The translations under genes and the position numbers were made by a program. The notes beneath the pieces are model-generated. The model made no database searches. It was not told the origin of the DNA and was given only the letters and a program-made list of their open reading frames with translations. 64,000 bases of DNA from Cherax quadricarinatus (taxonomy: Eukaryota > Arthropoda > Malacostraca > Decapoda > Parastacidae), in the NCBI RefSeq assembly GCF_038502225.1, contig NC_091325.1, positions 28,042,880-28,106,879 of the forward strand, written 5' to 3'. The stretch's first letter is position 1. Every line of letters begins with the position of its first letter. This document shows, in pieces, positions 45,823-59,702 of the stretch.

Positions 45823-46133
45823 GATGGCCCGGTGGCCCGGTGGCCTGGTGGCTAAAGCTCCCGCTTCACACACGGAGGGCCCGGGTTCGATTCCCGGCAG
45901 GTGGAAACATTTCGACACGTTTCCTTACACCTGTTGTCCTGTTCACCTAGCAGCAAATAGGTACCTGGGTGTTAGTCGACTGGTGTGGGTCGCATCCTGG
46001 GGGACAAAATTGAGGACCACAATGGAAATAAGTTAGACAGTCCTCGATGACGCACTGACTTTCTTGGGTTATCCTGGGTGGCTAACCCTCCGGGGTTAAA
46101 AATCCGAACGAAATCTTATCTTATTTTATCTTA
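45823..46133 (+). mobile_element. tRNA-derived SINE, probably from tRNA-Val(CAC)
   Basis: About 310 bp. The head is tRNA-like: A-box-like TGGCTAAAGCTC (45,849-45,860), an anticodon-loop-like CTTCACACACG, and a B box GGTTCGATTCC (45,884-45,894) within a CCCGGGTTCGATTCCCGG T-arm. CGCTTCACACACG resembles the anticodon arm of tRNA-Val(CAC). There is no matching acceptor stem or tRNA end, so it is not a functional tRNA gene. The body holds the core GTACCTGGGTGTTAGTCG and the 3' end CTTGGGTTATCC, closing in TCTTA repeats (CTTATCTTATTTTATCTTA). Its 3' end abuts 43-bp satellite remnants. Parts recur at 13.44, 19.63 and 59.0 kb. Confidence 0.85.
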
Positions 46134-46290
46134 ACTCCACAACACAGATTCAACAAAGCTTGATGTAAAGCTGCGAACTCCACAACACAGAATCAAAAAA
46201 GCTTGACGTAAAGCTGCGAACTCCACAACACAGAATCAAAAAAACTTGACGTAAAGCTGCGAACTCCACAACACAGATCCAACTAAGCTT
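46134..46290. repeat. 43-bp satellite, remnant beyond the LINE cluster
   Basis: Between three and four degenerate 43-bp units (CTTGACGTAAAGCTGCGAAC type) with the same core as 30,969-33,746. Their presence on both sides shows that the 33.7-46.1 kb cluster accumulated inside the 43-bp array. Confidence 0.92.
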
Positions 46291-46467
46291 TTAGAGCAGG
46301 AAAATCCTGCTCATCACTACCGGTAAACTAGTAACGAGAAAATCAGAGGAATTGAAAGCGATACGCCAGATAAAGCAGGGAAACAGATATTCAAAATCTC
46401 AACCACAAAAAATATAACAAAACAGTTAAAGTTAACAAAAGCAGCGCTGAGTCTCAGTCATGTGCAA
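46291..46467. other. spacer with a small hairpin
   Basis: About 180 bp between satellites. At 46,294-46,312 GAGCAGGA, AAA, TCCTGCTC forms a perfect 8-bp stem with a 3-base loop. Nothing else is recognised. Confidence 0.6.
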
Positions 46468-49400
46468 AGTTCAGCCCTACAAGGCACCATTCTGGCTCCT
46501 TCACTGCTTGACATCCTCACAGCAAGTTTAGCGCCACAAGGCACCATCCTGGCTCCTTCACTGCTTGACATCCTCACAGCAAGTTTAGCGCCACAAGGCA
46601 CCATTCTGGCTCCTTCACTGCTTGACATCCTCACAGCAAGTTTAGCGCCACAAGGCACCATTCTGGCTCCTTCACTGCTTGACATCCTCACAGCAAGTTT
46701 AGCGCCACAAGGCACCATTCTGGCTCCTTCACTGCTTGACATCCTCACAGCAAGTTTAGCGCCACAAGGCACCATTCTGGCTCCTTCACTGCTTGACATC
46801 CTCACAGCAAGTTTAGCGCCACAAGGCACCATTCTGGCTCCTTCACTGCTTGACATCCTCACAGCAAGTTTAGCGCCACAAGGCACCATTCTGGCTCCTT
46901 CACTGCTTGACATCCTCACAGCAAGTTTAGCGCCACAAGGCACCATTCTGGCTCCTTCACTGCTTGACATCCTCACAGCAAGTTTAGCGCCACAAGGCAC
47001 CATCCTGGCTCCTTCACTGCTTGACATCCCCACAGCAAGTTTAGCGCCACAAGGCACCATTCTGGCTCCTTCACTGCTTGACATCCTCACAGCAAGTTTA
47101 GCGCCACAAGGCACCATCCTGGCTCCTTCACTGCTTGACATCCCCACAGCAAGTTTAGCGCCACAAGGCACCATCCTGGCTCCTTCACTGCTTGACATCC
47201 CCACAGCAAGTTTAGCGCCACAAGGCACCATTCTGGCTCCTTCACTGCTTGACATCCCCACAGCAAGTTTAGCGCCACAAGGCACCATCCTGGCTCCTTC
47301 ACTGCTTGACATCCTCACAGCAAGTTTAGCGCCACAAGGCACCATTCTGGCTCCTTCACTGCTTGACATCCCCACAGCAAGTCGCCACAAGGCACCATTC
47401 TGGCTCCTTCACTGCTTGACATCCTCACAGCAAGTTTAGCGCCACAAGGCATCCTGGCTCCTTCACTGCTTGACATCCTCACAGCAAGTTTAGCGCCACA
47501 AGGCACCATTCTGGCTCCTTCACTGCTTGACATCCCCACAGCAAGTTTAGCGCCACAAGGCACCATTCTGGCTCCTTCACTGCTTGACATCCTCACAGCA
47601 AGTTTAGCGCCACAAGGCACCATTCTGGCTCCTTCACTGCTTGACATCCTCACAGCAAGTTTAGCGCCACAAGGCACCATTCTGGCTCCTTCACTGCTTG
47701 ACATCCTCACAGCAAGTTTAGCGCCACGAGGCACCATTCTGGCTCCTTCACTGCTTGACATCCTCACAGCAAGTTTAGCGCCACGAGGCACCATTCTGGC
47801 TCCTTCACTGCTTGACATCCTCACAGCAAGTTTAACGCCACGAGGCACCATTCTGGCTCCTTCACTGCTTGACATCCTCACAGCAAGTTTAGCGCCACGA
47901 GGCACCATTCTGGCTCCTTCACTGCTTGACATCCTCACAGCAAGTTTAGCGCCACAAGGCACCATTCTGGCTCCTTCACTGCTTGACATCCTCACAGTAA
48001 GTTTAGCGCCACAAGGCACCATTCTGGCTCCTTCACTGCTTGACATCCTCACAGCAAGTTTAGCGCCACAAGGCACCATTCTGGCTCCTTCACTGCTTGA
48101 CATCCTCACAGCAAGTTTAGCGCCACAAGGCACCATTCTGGCTCCTTCACTGCTTGACATCCTCACAGCAAGTTTAGCGCCACAAGGCACCATTCTGGCT
48201 CCTTCACTGCTTGACATCCTCACAGCAAGTTTAGCGCCACAAGGCACCATTCTGGCTCCTTCACTGCTTGACATCCTCACAGCAAGTTTAGCGCCACAAG
48301 GCACCATTCTGGCTCCTTCACTGCTTGACATCCTCACAGCAAGTTTAGCGCCACAAGGCACCATTCTGGCTCCTTCACTGCTTGACATCCTCACAGCAAG
48401 TTTAGCGCCACAAGGCACCATTCTGGCTCCTTCACTGCTTGACATCCTCACAGCAAGTTTAGCGCCACAAGGCACCATTCTGGCTCCTTCACTGCTTGAC
48501 ATCCTCACAGCAAGTTTAGCGCCACAAGGCACCATTCTGGCTCCTTCACTGCTTGACATCCTCACAGCAAGTTTAGCGCCACAAGGCACCATTCTGGCTC
48601 CTTCACTGCTTGACATCCTCACAGCAAGTTTAGCGCCACAAGGCACCATTCTGGCTCCTTCACTGCTTGACATCCTCACAGCAAGTTTAGCGCCACAAGG
48701 CACCATTCTGGCTCCTTCACTGCTTGACATCCTCACAGCAAGTTTAGCGCCACAAGGCACCATTCTGGCTCCTTCACTGCTTGACATCCTCACAGCAAGT
48801 TTAGCGCCACAAGGCACCATTCTGGCTCCTTCACTGCTTGACATCCTCACAGCAAGTTTAGCGCCACAAGGCACCATTCTGGCTCCTTCACTGCTTGACA
48901 TCCTCACAGCAAGTTTAGCGCCACAAGGCACCATTCTGGCTCCTTCACTGCTTGACATCCTCACAGCAAGTTTAGCGCCACAAGGCACCATTCTGGCTCC
49001 TTCACTGCTTGACATCCTCACAGCAAGTTTAGCGCCACAAGGCACCATCCTGGCTCCTTCACTGCTTGACATCCCCACAGCAAGTTTAGCGCCACAAGGC
49101 ACCATTCTGGCTCCTTCACTGCTTGACATCCTCACAGCAAGTTTAGCGCCACAAGGCACCATCCTGGCTCCTTCACTGCTTGACATCCCCACAGCAAGTT
49201 TAGCGCCACAAGGCACCATCCTGGCTCCTTCACTGCTTGACATCCCCACAGCAAGTTTAGCGCCACAAGGCACCATTCTGGCTCCTTCACTGCTTGACAT
49301 CCCCACAGCAAGTTTAGCGCCACAAGGCACCATCCTGGCTCCTTCACTGCTTGACATCCTCACAGCAAGTTTAGCGCCACAAGGCACCATTCTGGCTCCT

Positions 49401-51172
49401 TCACTGCTTGACATCCCCACAGCAAGTTTAGCGCCACAAGGCACCATTCTGGCTCCTTCACTGCTTGACATCCTCACAGCAAGTTTAGCGCCACAAGGCA
49501 CCATTCTGGCTCCTTCACTGCTTGACATCCTCACAGCAAGTTTAGCGCCACAAGGCACCATTCTGGCTCCTTCACTGCTTGACATCCTCACAGCAAGTTT
49601 AGCGCCACGAGGCACCATTCTGGCTCCTTCACTGCTTGACATCCTCACAGCAAGTTTAGCGCCACGAGGCACCATTCTGGCTCCTTCACTGCTTGACATC
49701 CTCACAGCAAGTTTAACGCCACGAGGCACCATTCTGGCTCCTTCACTGCTTGACATCCTCACAGCAAGTTTAGCGCCACGAGGCACCATTCTGGCTCCTT
49801 CACTGCTTGACATCCTCACAGCAAGTTTAGCGCCACAAGGCACCATTCTGGCTCCTTCACTGCTTGACATCCTCACAGCAAGTTTAGCGCCACAAGGCAC
49901 CATTCTGGCTCCTTCACTGCTTGACATCCTCACAGCAAGTTTAGCGCCACAAGGCACCATTCTGGCTCCTTCACTGCTTGACATCCTCACAGCAAGTTTA
50001 GCGCCACAAGGCACCATTCTGGCTCCTTCACTGCTTGACATCCTCACAGCAAGTTTAGCGCCACAAGGCACCATTCTGGCTCCTTCACTGCTTGACATCC
50101 TCACAGCAATTTTAGCGCCTCAAGGCACCATTCTGGCTCCTTCACTGCTTGACATCCTCACAGCAAGTTTAGCGCCACAAGGCACCATTCTGGCTCCTTC
50201 ACTGCTTGACATCCTCACAGCAAGTTTAGCGCCACAAGGCACCATTCTGGCTCCTTCACTGCTTGACATCCTCACAGCAAGTTTAGCGCCACAAGGCACC
50301 ATTCTGGCTCCTTCACTGCTTGACATCCTCACAGCAAGTTTAGCGCCACAAGGCACCATTCTGGCTCCTTCACTGCTTGACATCCTCACAGCAAGTTTAG
50401 CGCCACAAGGCACCATTCTGGCTCCTTCACTGCTTGACATCCTCACAGCAAGTTTAGCGCCACAAGGCACCATTCTGGCTCCTTCACTGCTTGACATCCT
50501 CACAGCAAGTTTAGCGCCACAAGGCACCATTCTGGCTCCTTCACTGCTTGACATCCTCACAGCAAGTTTAGCGACACAAGGCACCATTCTGGCTCCTTCA
50601 CTGCTTGACATCCTCACAGCAAGTTTAGCGCCACAAGGCACCATTCTGGCTCCTTCACTGCTTGACACCCTCACAGCAAGTTTAGCGCCACAAGGCACCA
50701 TTCTGGCTCCTTCACTGCTTGACATCCTCACAGCAATTTTAGCGCCTCAAGGCACCATTCTGGCTCCTTCACTGCTTGACATCCTCACAGCAAGTTTAGC
50801 GCCACAAGGCACCATTCTGGCTCCTTCACTGCTTGACATCCTCACAGCAAGTTTAGCGCCACAAGGCACCATTCTGGCTCCTTCACTGCTTGACATCCTC
50901 ACAGCAAGTTTAGCGCCACAAGGCACCATTCTGGCTCCTTCACTGCTTGACATCCTCACAGCAAGTTTAGCGCCACAAGGCACCATTCTGGCTCCTTCAC
51001 TGTTTGACATCCTCACAGCAAGTTTAGCGCCACAAGGCACCATTCTGGCTCCTTCACTGCTTGACATCCTCACAGCAAGTTTAGCGCCACAAGGCACCAT
51101 TCTGGCTCCTTCACTGCTTGACATCCTCACAGCAAGTTTAGCGCCACAAGGCACCATTCTGGCTCCTTCACT
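46468..51172. repeat. 57-bp satellite B
   Basis: About 82 very uniform 57-bp units containing CACCATTCTGGCTCCTTCAC, TGCTTGACATCCTCACAGCA and AGTTTAGCGCCACAAGG. It is unrelated in sequence to 57-bp minisatellite A. Variants (TCCTGG, CCCCACAGC, CACGAGG, TTTAACG) recur in order: the segment around TTTAACG at 47,831 repeats at 49,712 (1,881 bp, 33 units), and the variant AGCAATTTTAGCGCCTCAAGG repeats after 627 bp (11 units). Both strands stay open over long stretches (a 929-codon minus frame spans 47,315-50,104) because 57 is divisible by three. Many variants are non-synonymous in that frame (Arg/Gly and Cys/Arg), so I do not call it a gene. Confidence 0.96.
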
Positions 51173-51210
51173 GCTTAACGTTAAGCTGTGACGATAGTCA
51201 CAGCTTAACG
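51173..51210. other. perfect hairpin with overlapping palindrome at the array end
   Basis: CGTTAAGCTGTGAC (51,179-51,192), loop GATA, then GTCACAGCTTAACG (51,197-51,210): a perfect 14-bp stem with a 4-base loop. It overlaps the perfect 14-bp palindrome GCTTAACGTTAAGC (51,173-51,186). The structure begins exactly where 57-bp satellite B stops (CACTGCTT then AACG). It could mark a breakpoint or fold-back end. No terminator function is implied. Confidence 0.85.
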
Positions 51211-52538
51211 ATATGTTTTTTGTGTGCCAGTAAGAAAGTAAGCATGAAAGTTGCTTAGACAGAAGGCATATAAAAGTTGATAATAGATAGCTAACAACGT
51301 TTCCAAGTCAATGTTTAGAACTGAAACGCTCATAACTACCCCCATACGGAAAAAAAAAATAACTCAAATAGACCCAGAGCTTTTCATAAAACGAGAACAA
51401 GTAAAAGAACAAGGAAGAATAATTTTAGTTTAAAGAACACAGTGTAATAAATAAATCCAAGGTACAGGTTTGCCTCAAGGGACAGTGTAAGGTGCGCGGC
51501 GCTCAAGCGACAAAAAAAAAATGAAAAATTATGAAAATTTAGTTAATCATATAGAAAAACAGCTTAACTCTTTGGCAATACTCTGGTACAACGTTACTAC
51601 AAGGAATTATAATCATTTATATCATGTATGGTGACGGTGATATGCGTAGCACGTCTGCTCTCAGCCCGTATATTTTTAGGATTTTTTTCCTGTTTTTTTT
51701 CTTGATATTTCTTGCATTATTCTTTCTAATATAATAATTGACGATCTGGCATTAAATAAGAGTAGGAGGAGCTTATCCGTAGACTTCCAGCCAATCAGCA
51801 ACCACCTGGGAACATTAGCTGGCTCAGCCGAGTTCCTGCCCTCGAGAGAGGCAGGAGAAATTACTTCATTATTACGCTTATGTCAACTCTACTCCTTATT
51901 TATCTACCAAAATTGATCTAATATGACATAATAAACACTAAATAACATACAAACATGTTATATACTCTAGAATGAATAAAATAAGCCATAATATGGGGAG
52001 TGTTCACTAGAAATATAAAATCATTACCTCTCCTCTCTATATCGTATTCTTTGGCCTTGAGTAAGAGAAAACGGAATTTCGAAGCGGCTAACTGCAGTAA
52101 AACACCAGTCTTTTACCGAAAACACCGAAACAAACACGATTTTCGCGGAAAAATATAATGATTGATCTTTTTTTGGTGACGCACATTTGGAAACATTCGA
52201 AATATTTTGTGATTTATGGAACAGTCCAAGAACTTACAAACTTTACTTTTTTTTGTGGAATAAAGATAAGATATTTAGAGGGAAAGTGCTTCACCAAAAA
52301 ATCGTATTAGCATTGTTCTCTGGGTACCAAGTGCCCAAACAACCTTATGTCGTGTCATATATGCCTACGAGCCTGCCAAATGTTATTTTCAGTAAATCTT
52401 TCTTCTCTCAGTTGTTGTTTGGGGTATCTTACTGACAATAATTTACGATAAATAGAGTAAACACTTCGTCTTGCGCACCATCAATGAAACAAATCTGACT
52501 AGGACAAAAATAAAGTTGTGCAACCGCCTCTCAGAGCA
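51211..52538. other. AT-rich single-copy stretch, no gene recognised
   Basis: About 1.3 kb with A/T runs and a short more GC-rich patch near 51,770-51,860 (GCCAATCAGC, a CCAAT-like word, and CTCGAGAGAGGCAGGAG). The longest frame (82 codons, 52,187-52,435) is AT-rich, has no recognisable domain and is not called. No RNA gene is recognised. Confidence 0.6.
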
Positions 52539-53638
52539 CTTACGTTACTTACGTTACTTATGTTACTTACGTTACTTACGTTACTTACGTTACTTACGTT
52601 ACTTACGTTACTTACATTACTTACATTACTTACATTACTTACGTTACTTACGTTACTTACGTTACTTACATTACTTACATTACTTACATTACTTACATTA
52701 CTTACATTACTTACATTACTTACATTACTTACATTACTTACATTACTTACATTACTTACATTACTTACATTACTTACATTACTTACATTACTTACGTTAC
52801 TTACATTACTTACATTACTTACATTACTTACATTACTTACATTACTTACATTACTTACATTACTTACGTTACTTACGTTACTTACGTTACTTACGTTACT
52901 TACGTTACTTACGTTACTTACGTTACTTACGTTACTTATGTTACTTATGTTACTTACGTTACTTATGTTACTTACGTTACTTACGTTACTTATGTTACTT
53001 ACGTTACTTACGTTACTTACGTTACTTACGTTACTTATGTTACTTATGTTACTTACGTTACTTATGTTACTTACGTTACTTACGTTACTTACGTTACTTA
53101 CGTTACTTACGTTACTTACGTTACTTACGTTACTTATGTTACTTATGTTACTTACGTTACTTACGTTACTTACGTTACTTACGTTACTTATGTTACTTAC
53201 GTTACTTACGTTACTTACGTTACTTACGTTACTTACGTTACTTATGTTACTTATGTTACTTACGTTACTTACGTTACTTATGTTACTTATGTTACTTACG
53301 TTACTTACGTTACTTACGTTACTTATGTTACTTATGTTACTTACGTTACTTACGTTACTTATGTTACTTATGTTACTTACGTTACTTACGTTACTTACGT
53401 TACTTACGTTACCTACGTTACTTACGTTACTTACGTTACTTACGTTACTTACGTTACTTACGTTACTTACGTTACTTACGTTACTTACGTTACTTACGTT
53501 ACTTACGTTACTTACGTTACTTACGTTACTTACGTTACTTACGTTACTTACGTTACTTACGTTACTTACGTTACTTATGTTACTTACGTTACTTACGTTA
53601 CTTACGTTACCTACGTTACTTACGTTACTTACGTTACT
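52539..53638. repeat. 9-bp satellite (TTACTTACG)n
   Basis: About 122 head-to-tail copies of TTACTTACG. Variants are clustered and not random: TTACTTACA dominates about 52,610-52,860, and TTACTTATG occurs in recurring pairs between 52,930 and 53,400. Nearly pure TTACTTACG closes the array. All frames stay open because the unit is three codons, so the 375-411-codon frames (repeating TLL, RYL or NVS) are artefacts. Each unit contains GTTAC/GTAA-type dyads but no long hairpin. Confidence 0.96.
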
Positions 53639-55576
<1,938 letters not shown>

Positions 55577-58530
55577 AGAACACAGTTACGTGTTCCTCCG
55601 GGAAGACACTGTACTGTGCTCCTCTGTATGTAACAACACAGTTACGTGTTCCTCCGGGAAGACACTGTATTGTGCTCCTCTGTATGTAGCAACACAGTTA
55701 CGTGTTCCTCCGGGAAGACACTGTACTGTGCTCCTCTGTATGTAACAACACAGTTACGTGTTACTCCGGGAAGACACTGTACTGTGCTCCTCTGTATGTA
55801 GCAACACAGTTACGTGTTACTCCGGGAAGACACTGTACTGTGCTCCTCTGTATGTAGCAACACAGTTACGTGTTACTCCGGGGGAGACACTGTACTGTGC
55901 TCCTCTGTATGTAACAACACAGTTACGTGTTACTCCGGGGGAGACACTGTTCTGTGCTCCTCTGTATGTAACAACACAGTTACGTGTTACTCCGGGGAAG
56001 ACACTGTACTGTGCTCCTCTGTATGTAGCAACACAGTTACGTGTTACTCCGGGGGAGACACTGTTCTGTGCTCCTCTGTTTGTAACAACACAGTTACGTG
56101 TTACTCCGGGGAAGACACTGTTCTGTGCTCCTCTGTTTGTAACAACACAGTTACGTGTTACTCCGGGGGAGACACTGTTCTGTGCTCCTCTGTATGTAAC
56201 AACACAGTTACGTGTTACTCCGGGGGAGACACTGTACTGTGCTCCTCTGTATGTAGCAACACAGTTACGTGTTACTCCGGGGGAGACACTGTTCTGTGCT
56301 CCTCTGTATGTAACAACACAGTTACGTGTTACCCCGGGGGAGACACTGTACTGTGCTCCTCTGTATGTAGCAACACAGTTACGTGTTACTCCGGGGGAGA
56401 CACTGTTCTGTGCTCCTCTGTTTGTAACAACACAGTTACGTGTCCCTCCAGGGGAGACACTGTTGTGTGCTCCTCTGTATGTAACAACACAGTTACGTAT
56501 TACTCCGGGGGAGACACTGTACTGTGCTCCTCTGTATGTAACAACATAGTTACGTGTTACTCCGGGGAAGACACTGTACTGTGCTCCTCTGTATGTAACA
56601 ACATAGTTACGTGTTACTCTGGGGAAGACACTGTACTGTGCTCCTCTGTATGTAACAACACAGTTACGTGTTACTCCGGGGGAGACACTGTTCTGTGCTT
56701 CTCTGTTTGTAACAACACAGTTACGTGTTACTCCGGGGGAGATACTGTACTGTGCTCCTCTGTTTGTAACAACACAGTTACGTGTTCCTCCGGGAAGACA
56801 CTGTACTGTGCTCCGCTGTATGTAACAACATAGTTACGTGTTACTCCGGGGAAGACACTGTACTGTGCTCCTCTGTATGTAACAACATAGTTACGTGTTA
56901 CTCCGGGGAGACACTGTACTGTGCTCCTCTGTATGTAACAACATAGTTACGTGTTACTCCGGGGAGACACTGTACTGTGCTCCTCTGTATGTAACAACAT
57001 AGTTACGTGTTACTCCGGGGAAGACACTGTACTGTGCTCCTCTGTATGTAACAACATAGTTACGTGTTACTCCGGGGAGACACTGTACTGTGCTCCTCTG
57101 TATGTAACAACATAGTTACGTGTTACTCCGGGGAGACACTGTACTGTGCTCCTCTGTATGTAACAACATAGTTACGTGTTACTCCGGGGAGACACTGTAC
57201 TGTGCTCCTCTGTATGTAACAACATAGTTACGTGTTACTCCGGGGAAGACACTGTACTGTGCTCCTCTGTATGTAACAACATAGTTACGTGTTACTCCGG
57301 GGAGACACTGTACTGTGCTCCTCTGTATGTAACAACATAGTTATGTGTTACTCCGGGGAAGACACTGTACTGTGCTCCTCTGTATGTAGCAACACAGTTA
57401 CGTGTTACTCCGGGGAGACACTGTACTGTGCTCCTCTGTATGTAACAACATAGTTACGTGTTACTCCGGGGAAGACACTGTACTGTGTTCCTCTGTATGT
57501 AACAACATAGTTACGTGTTACTCCGGGGGAGACACTGTACTGTGCTCCTCTGTATGTAACAACACAGTTACGTGTTACTCCGGGGAGACACTGTACTGTG
57601 CTCCTCTGTATGTAACAACATAGTTACGTGTTACTCCGGGGAAGACACTGTACTGTGTTCCTCTGTATGTAACAACATAGTTACGTGTTACTCCGGGGGA
57701 GACACTGTACTGTGCTCCTCTGTATGTAACAACACAGTTACGTGTTACTCCGGGGAGACACTGTACTGTGCTCCTCTGTATGTAACAACATAGTTACGTG
57801 TTACTCCGGGGAAGGCACTGTACTGTGTTCCTCTGTATGTAACAACATAGTTACGTGTTACTCCGGGGGAGACACTGTACTGTGCTCCTCTGTATGTAAC
57901 AACACAGTTACGTGTTACTCCGGGGAGACACTGTACTGTGCTCCTCTGTATGTAACAACATAGTTACGTGTTACTCCGGGGAGACACTGTACTGTGTTCC
58001 TCTGTATGTAACAACACAGTTACGTGTTACTCCGGGGGAGACACTGTACTGTGTTCCTCTGTATGTAACAACACAGTTACGTGTTACTCCGGGGGAGACA
58101 CTGTACTGTGTTCCTCTGTATGTAACAACACAGTTACGTGTTACTCCGGGGGAGACACTGTACTGTGTTCCTCTGTATGTAACAACACAGTTACGTGTTA
58201 CTCCGGGGGAGACACTGTACTGTGTTCCTCTGTATGTAACAACACAGTTACGTGTTACTCCGGGGGAGACACTGTACTGTGTTCCTCTGTATGTAACAAC
58301 ACAGTTACGTGTTACTCCGGGGGAGACACTGTACTGTGTTCCTCTGTATGTAACAACACAGTTACGTGTTACTCCGGGGGAGACACTGTACTGTGTTCCT
58401 CTGTATGTAACAACACAGTTACGTGTTACTCCGGGGGAGACACTGTACTGTGTTCCTCTGTATGTAACAACACAGTTACGTGTTACTCCGGGGGAGACAA
58501 TGTACTGTGTTCCTCTGTGTATAACAACAC
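55577..58530. repeat. 57-bp minisatellite A, right array
   Basis: About 52 units, the reverse complement of 13,971-16,996 (GTTACGTGTT, CTCCGGGG, GACACTGTACTGTGCTCCTC). Its homogenised sub-blocks differ from the left array: a 170-bp three-unit repeat recurs at 57,402, 57,572 and 57,742, and the last ten units (58,000-58,500) are almost identical TGTGTTCCTC-type units. The arms have therefore homogenised separately. Cysteine-rich frames are not called as genes. Confidence 0.95.
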
Positions 58531-59180
58531 TCACAATACTCATCTTAATTATTTTGTATTATATTCTCTGGGAAACGAGACAGCAGTGTAGGACATACTG
58601 TGTCTGGAAAAAGGGAAAAAATAAGATAAGTACTGAGAGTGTGTTGTATGTTATTTATATACAGTCAGGTGTGATGTGAGGGAGGTGTTTCCATTTTCCT
58701 ACGTCATCTTGAAGATGAGACACGTGAGGACCCTCGCTTTAAGACGCCATTAAAGCTGTTCTTGTTAAGAAAAGTAACAGGTTAACGGGTGAATACTCCA
58801 CATTAATTATATACAAAATCTCTTATGAATGCGGCCAGAGTTTTAGACACGTTTCGTCCCACAATTATCAAACCTCAGGTAAAAGAATGAGAAAAAACAG
58901 AAGACAGGTCAAATGAAGAGGTGAAAAGAAATTGAGAGACGGAGAGGGTAGAAACATTGATTGTGTTTCTTTACACAGGTTGTCTATGTTCCTCATCAGT
59001 AAAATAGGTACCTGGGTGTTAGTCGACTGGTGTGGGTCGCATCCTCGGACATAACTGAACTAATTTGCCCGAAATACTCTTCATAACAAGGCGCTTTCTA
59101 TTTAGTATACAGGTCAGCTAGACCTGTATACCTTGTACATGTACTTTTAGAAATAAAGATATATTATAATTATTACTGTA
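58531..59180. other. right-arm spacer with SINE-related core
   Basis: Matches 13,245-13,970 inverted. At about 58,997-59,045 it carries GTACCTGGGTGTTAGTCG and GTGTGGGTCGCATCCT, the core shared with the SINE at 45.96 kb, here in plus orientation. One GTACATGTAC unit is near 59,140. No gene. Confidence 0.7.
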
Positions 59181-59702
59181 CACTGAGAGACAGGTCAGGT
59201 GAAGAGAAACTGAGAGTTACGTCATGGGAAGAGAAACTGGGAGACAGGTCAGGTGAAGAGAAACTGAGAGATACGTCATGGGAAGAGAAACTGGGAGACA
59301 GGTCAGGTGAAGAGAAACTGAGAGACATGTAAGGTGAAGAGAAACTGAGAGATACGTCATGGGAAGAGAAACTGGGAGACAGGTCAGGTGAAGAGAAACT
59401 GAGAGACATGTCAGGTGAAGAGAAACTGAGAGTTACGTCATGGGAAGAGAAACTGGGAGACAGGTCAGGTGAAGAGAAACTGAGAGTTACGTCATGGGAA
59501 GAGAAACTGGGAGACAGGTCAGGTGAAGAGAAACTGAGAGTTACGTCATGGGAAGAGAAACTGGGAGACAGGTCAGGTGAAGAGAAACTGAAGAGAAACT
59601 GAGAGTTACGTCATGGGAAGAGAAACTGGGAGACAGGTCAGGTGAAGAGAAACTGAGAGTTACGTCATGGGAAGAGAAACTGAGAGACAGGTCAGGTGAA
59701 GA
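59181..59702. repeat. 27-bp satellite, inverted, organised as 54-bp dimers
   Basis: Reverse complement of the 27-bp satellite at 1-13,244 (core GGTGAAGAGAAACTGAGAG). Two unit types alternate, one with AGTTACGTCATGGGAAGAG and one with GGGAGACAGGTCAGGTGAAG, giving a regular 54-bp dimer with one short irregular unit near 59,590. The array ends at about 59,702. Confidence 0.94.

Noticed and set aside
45826..45900. Functional tRNA gene
   Set aside because: A and B boxes are present, but the acceptor and anticodon stems do not pair properly and the sequence continues into a SINE body.
47315..50104. 929-codon minus-strand open frame with a perfect 19-residue repeat
   Set aside because: It lies wholly within 57-bp satellite B. 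The opposite strand is also open over hundreds of codons, unit variants change residues freely, and the frame begins and ends at random variant units.
51760..51860. CCAAT-containing GC-richer patch as a host promoter
   Set aside because: A single short motif with no downstream gene; insufficient evidence.
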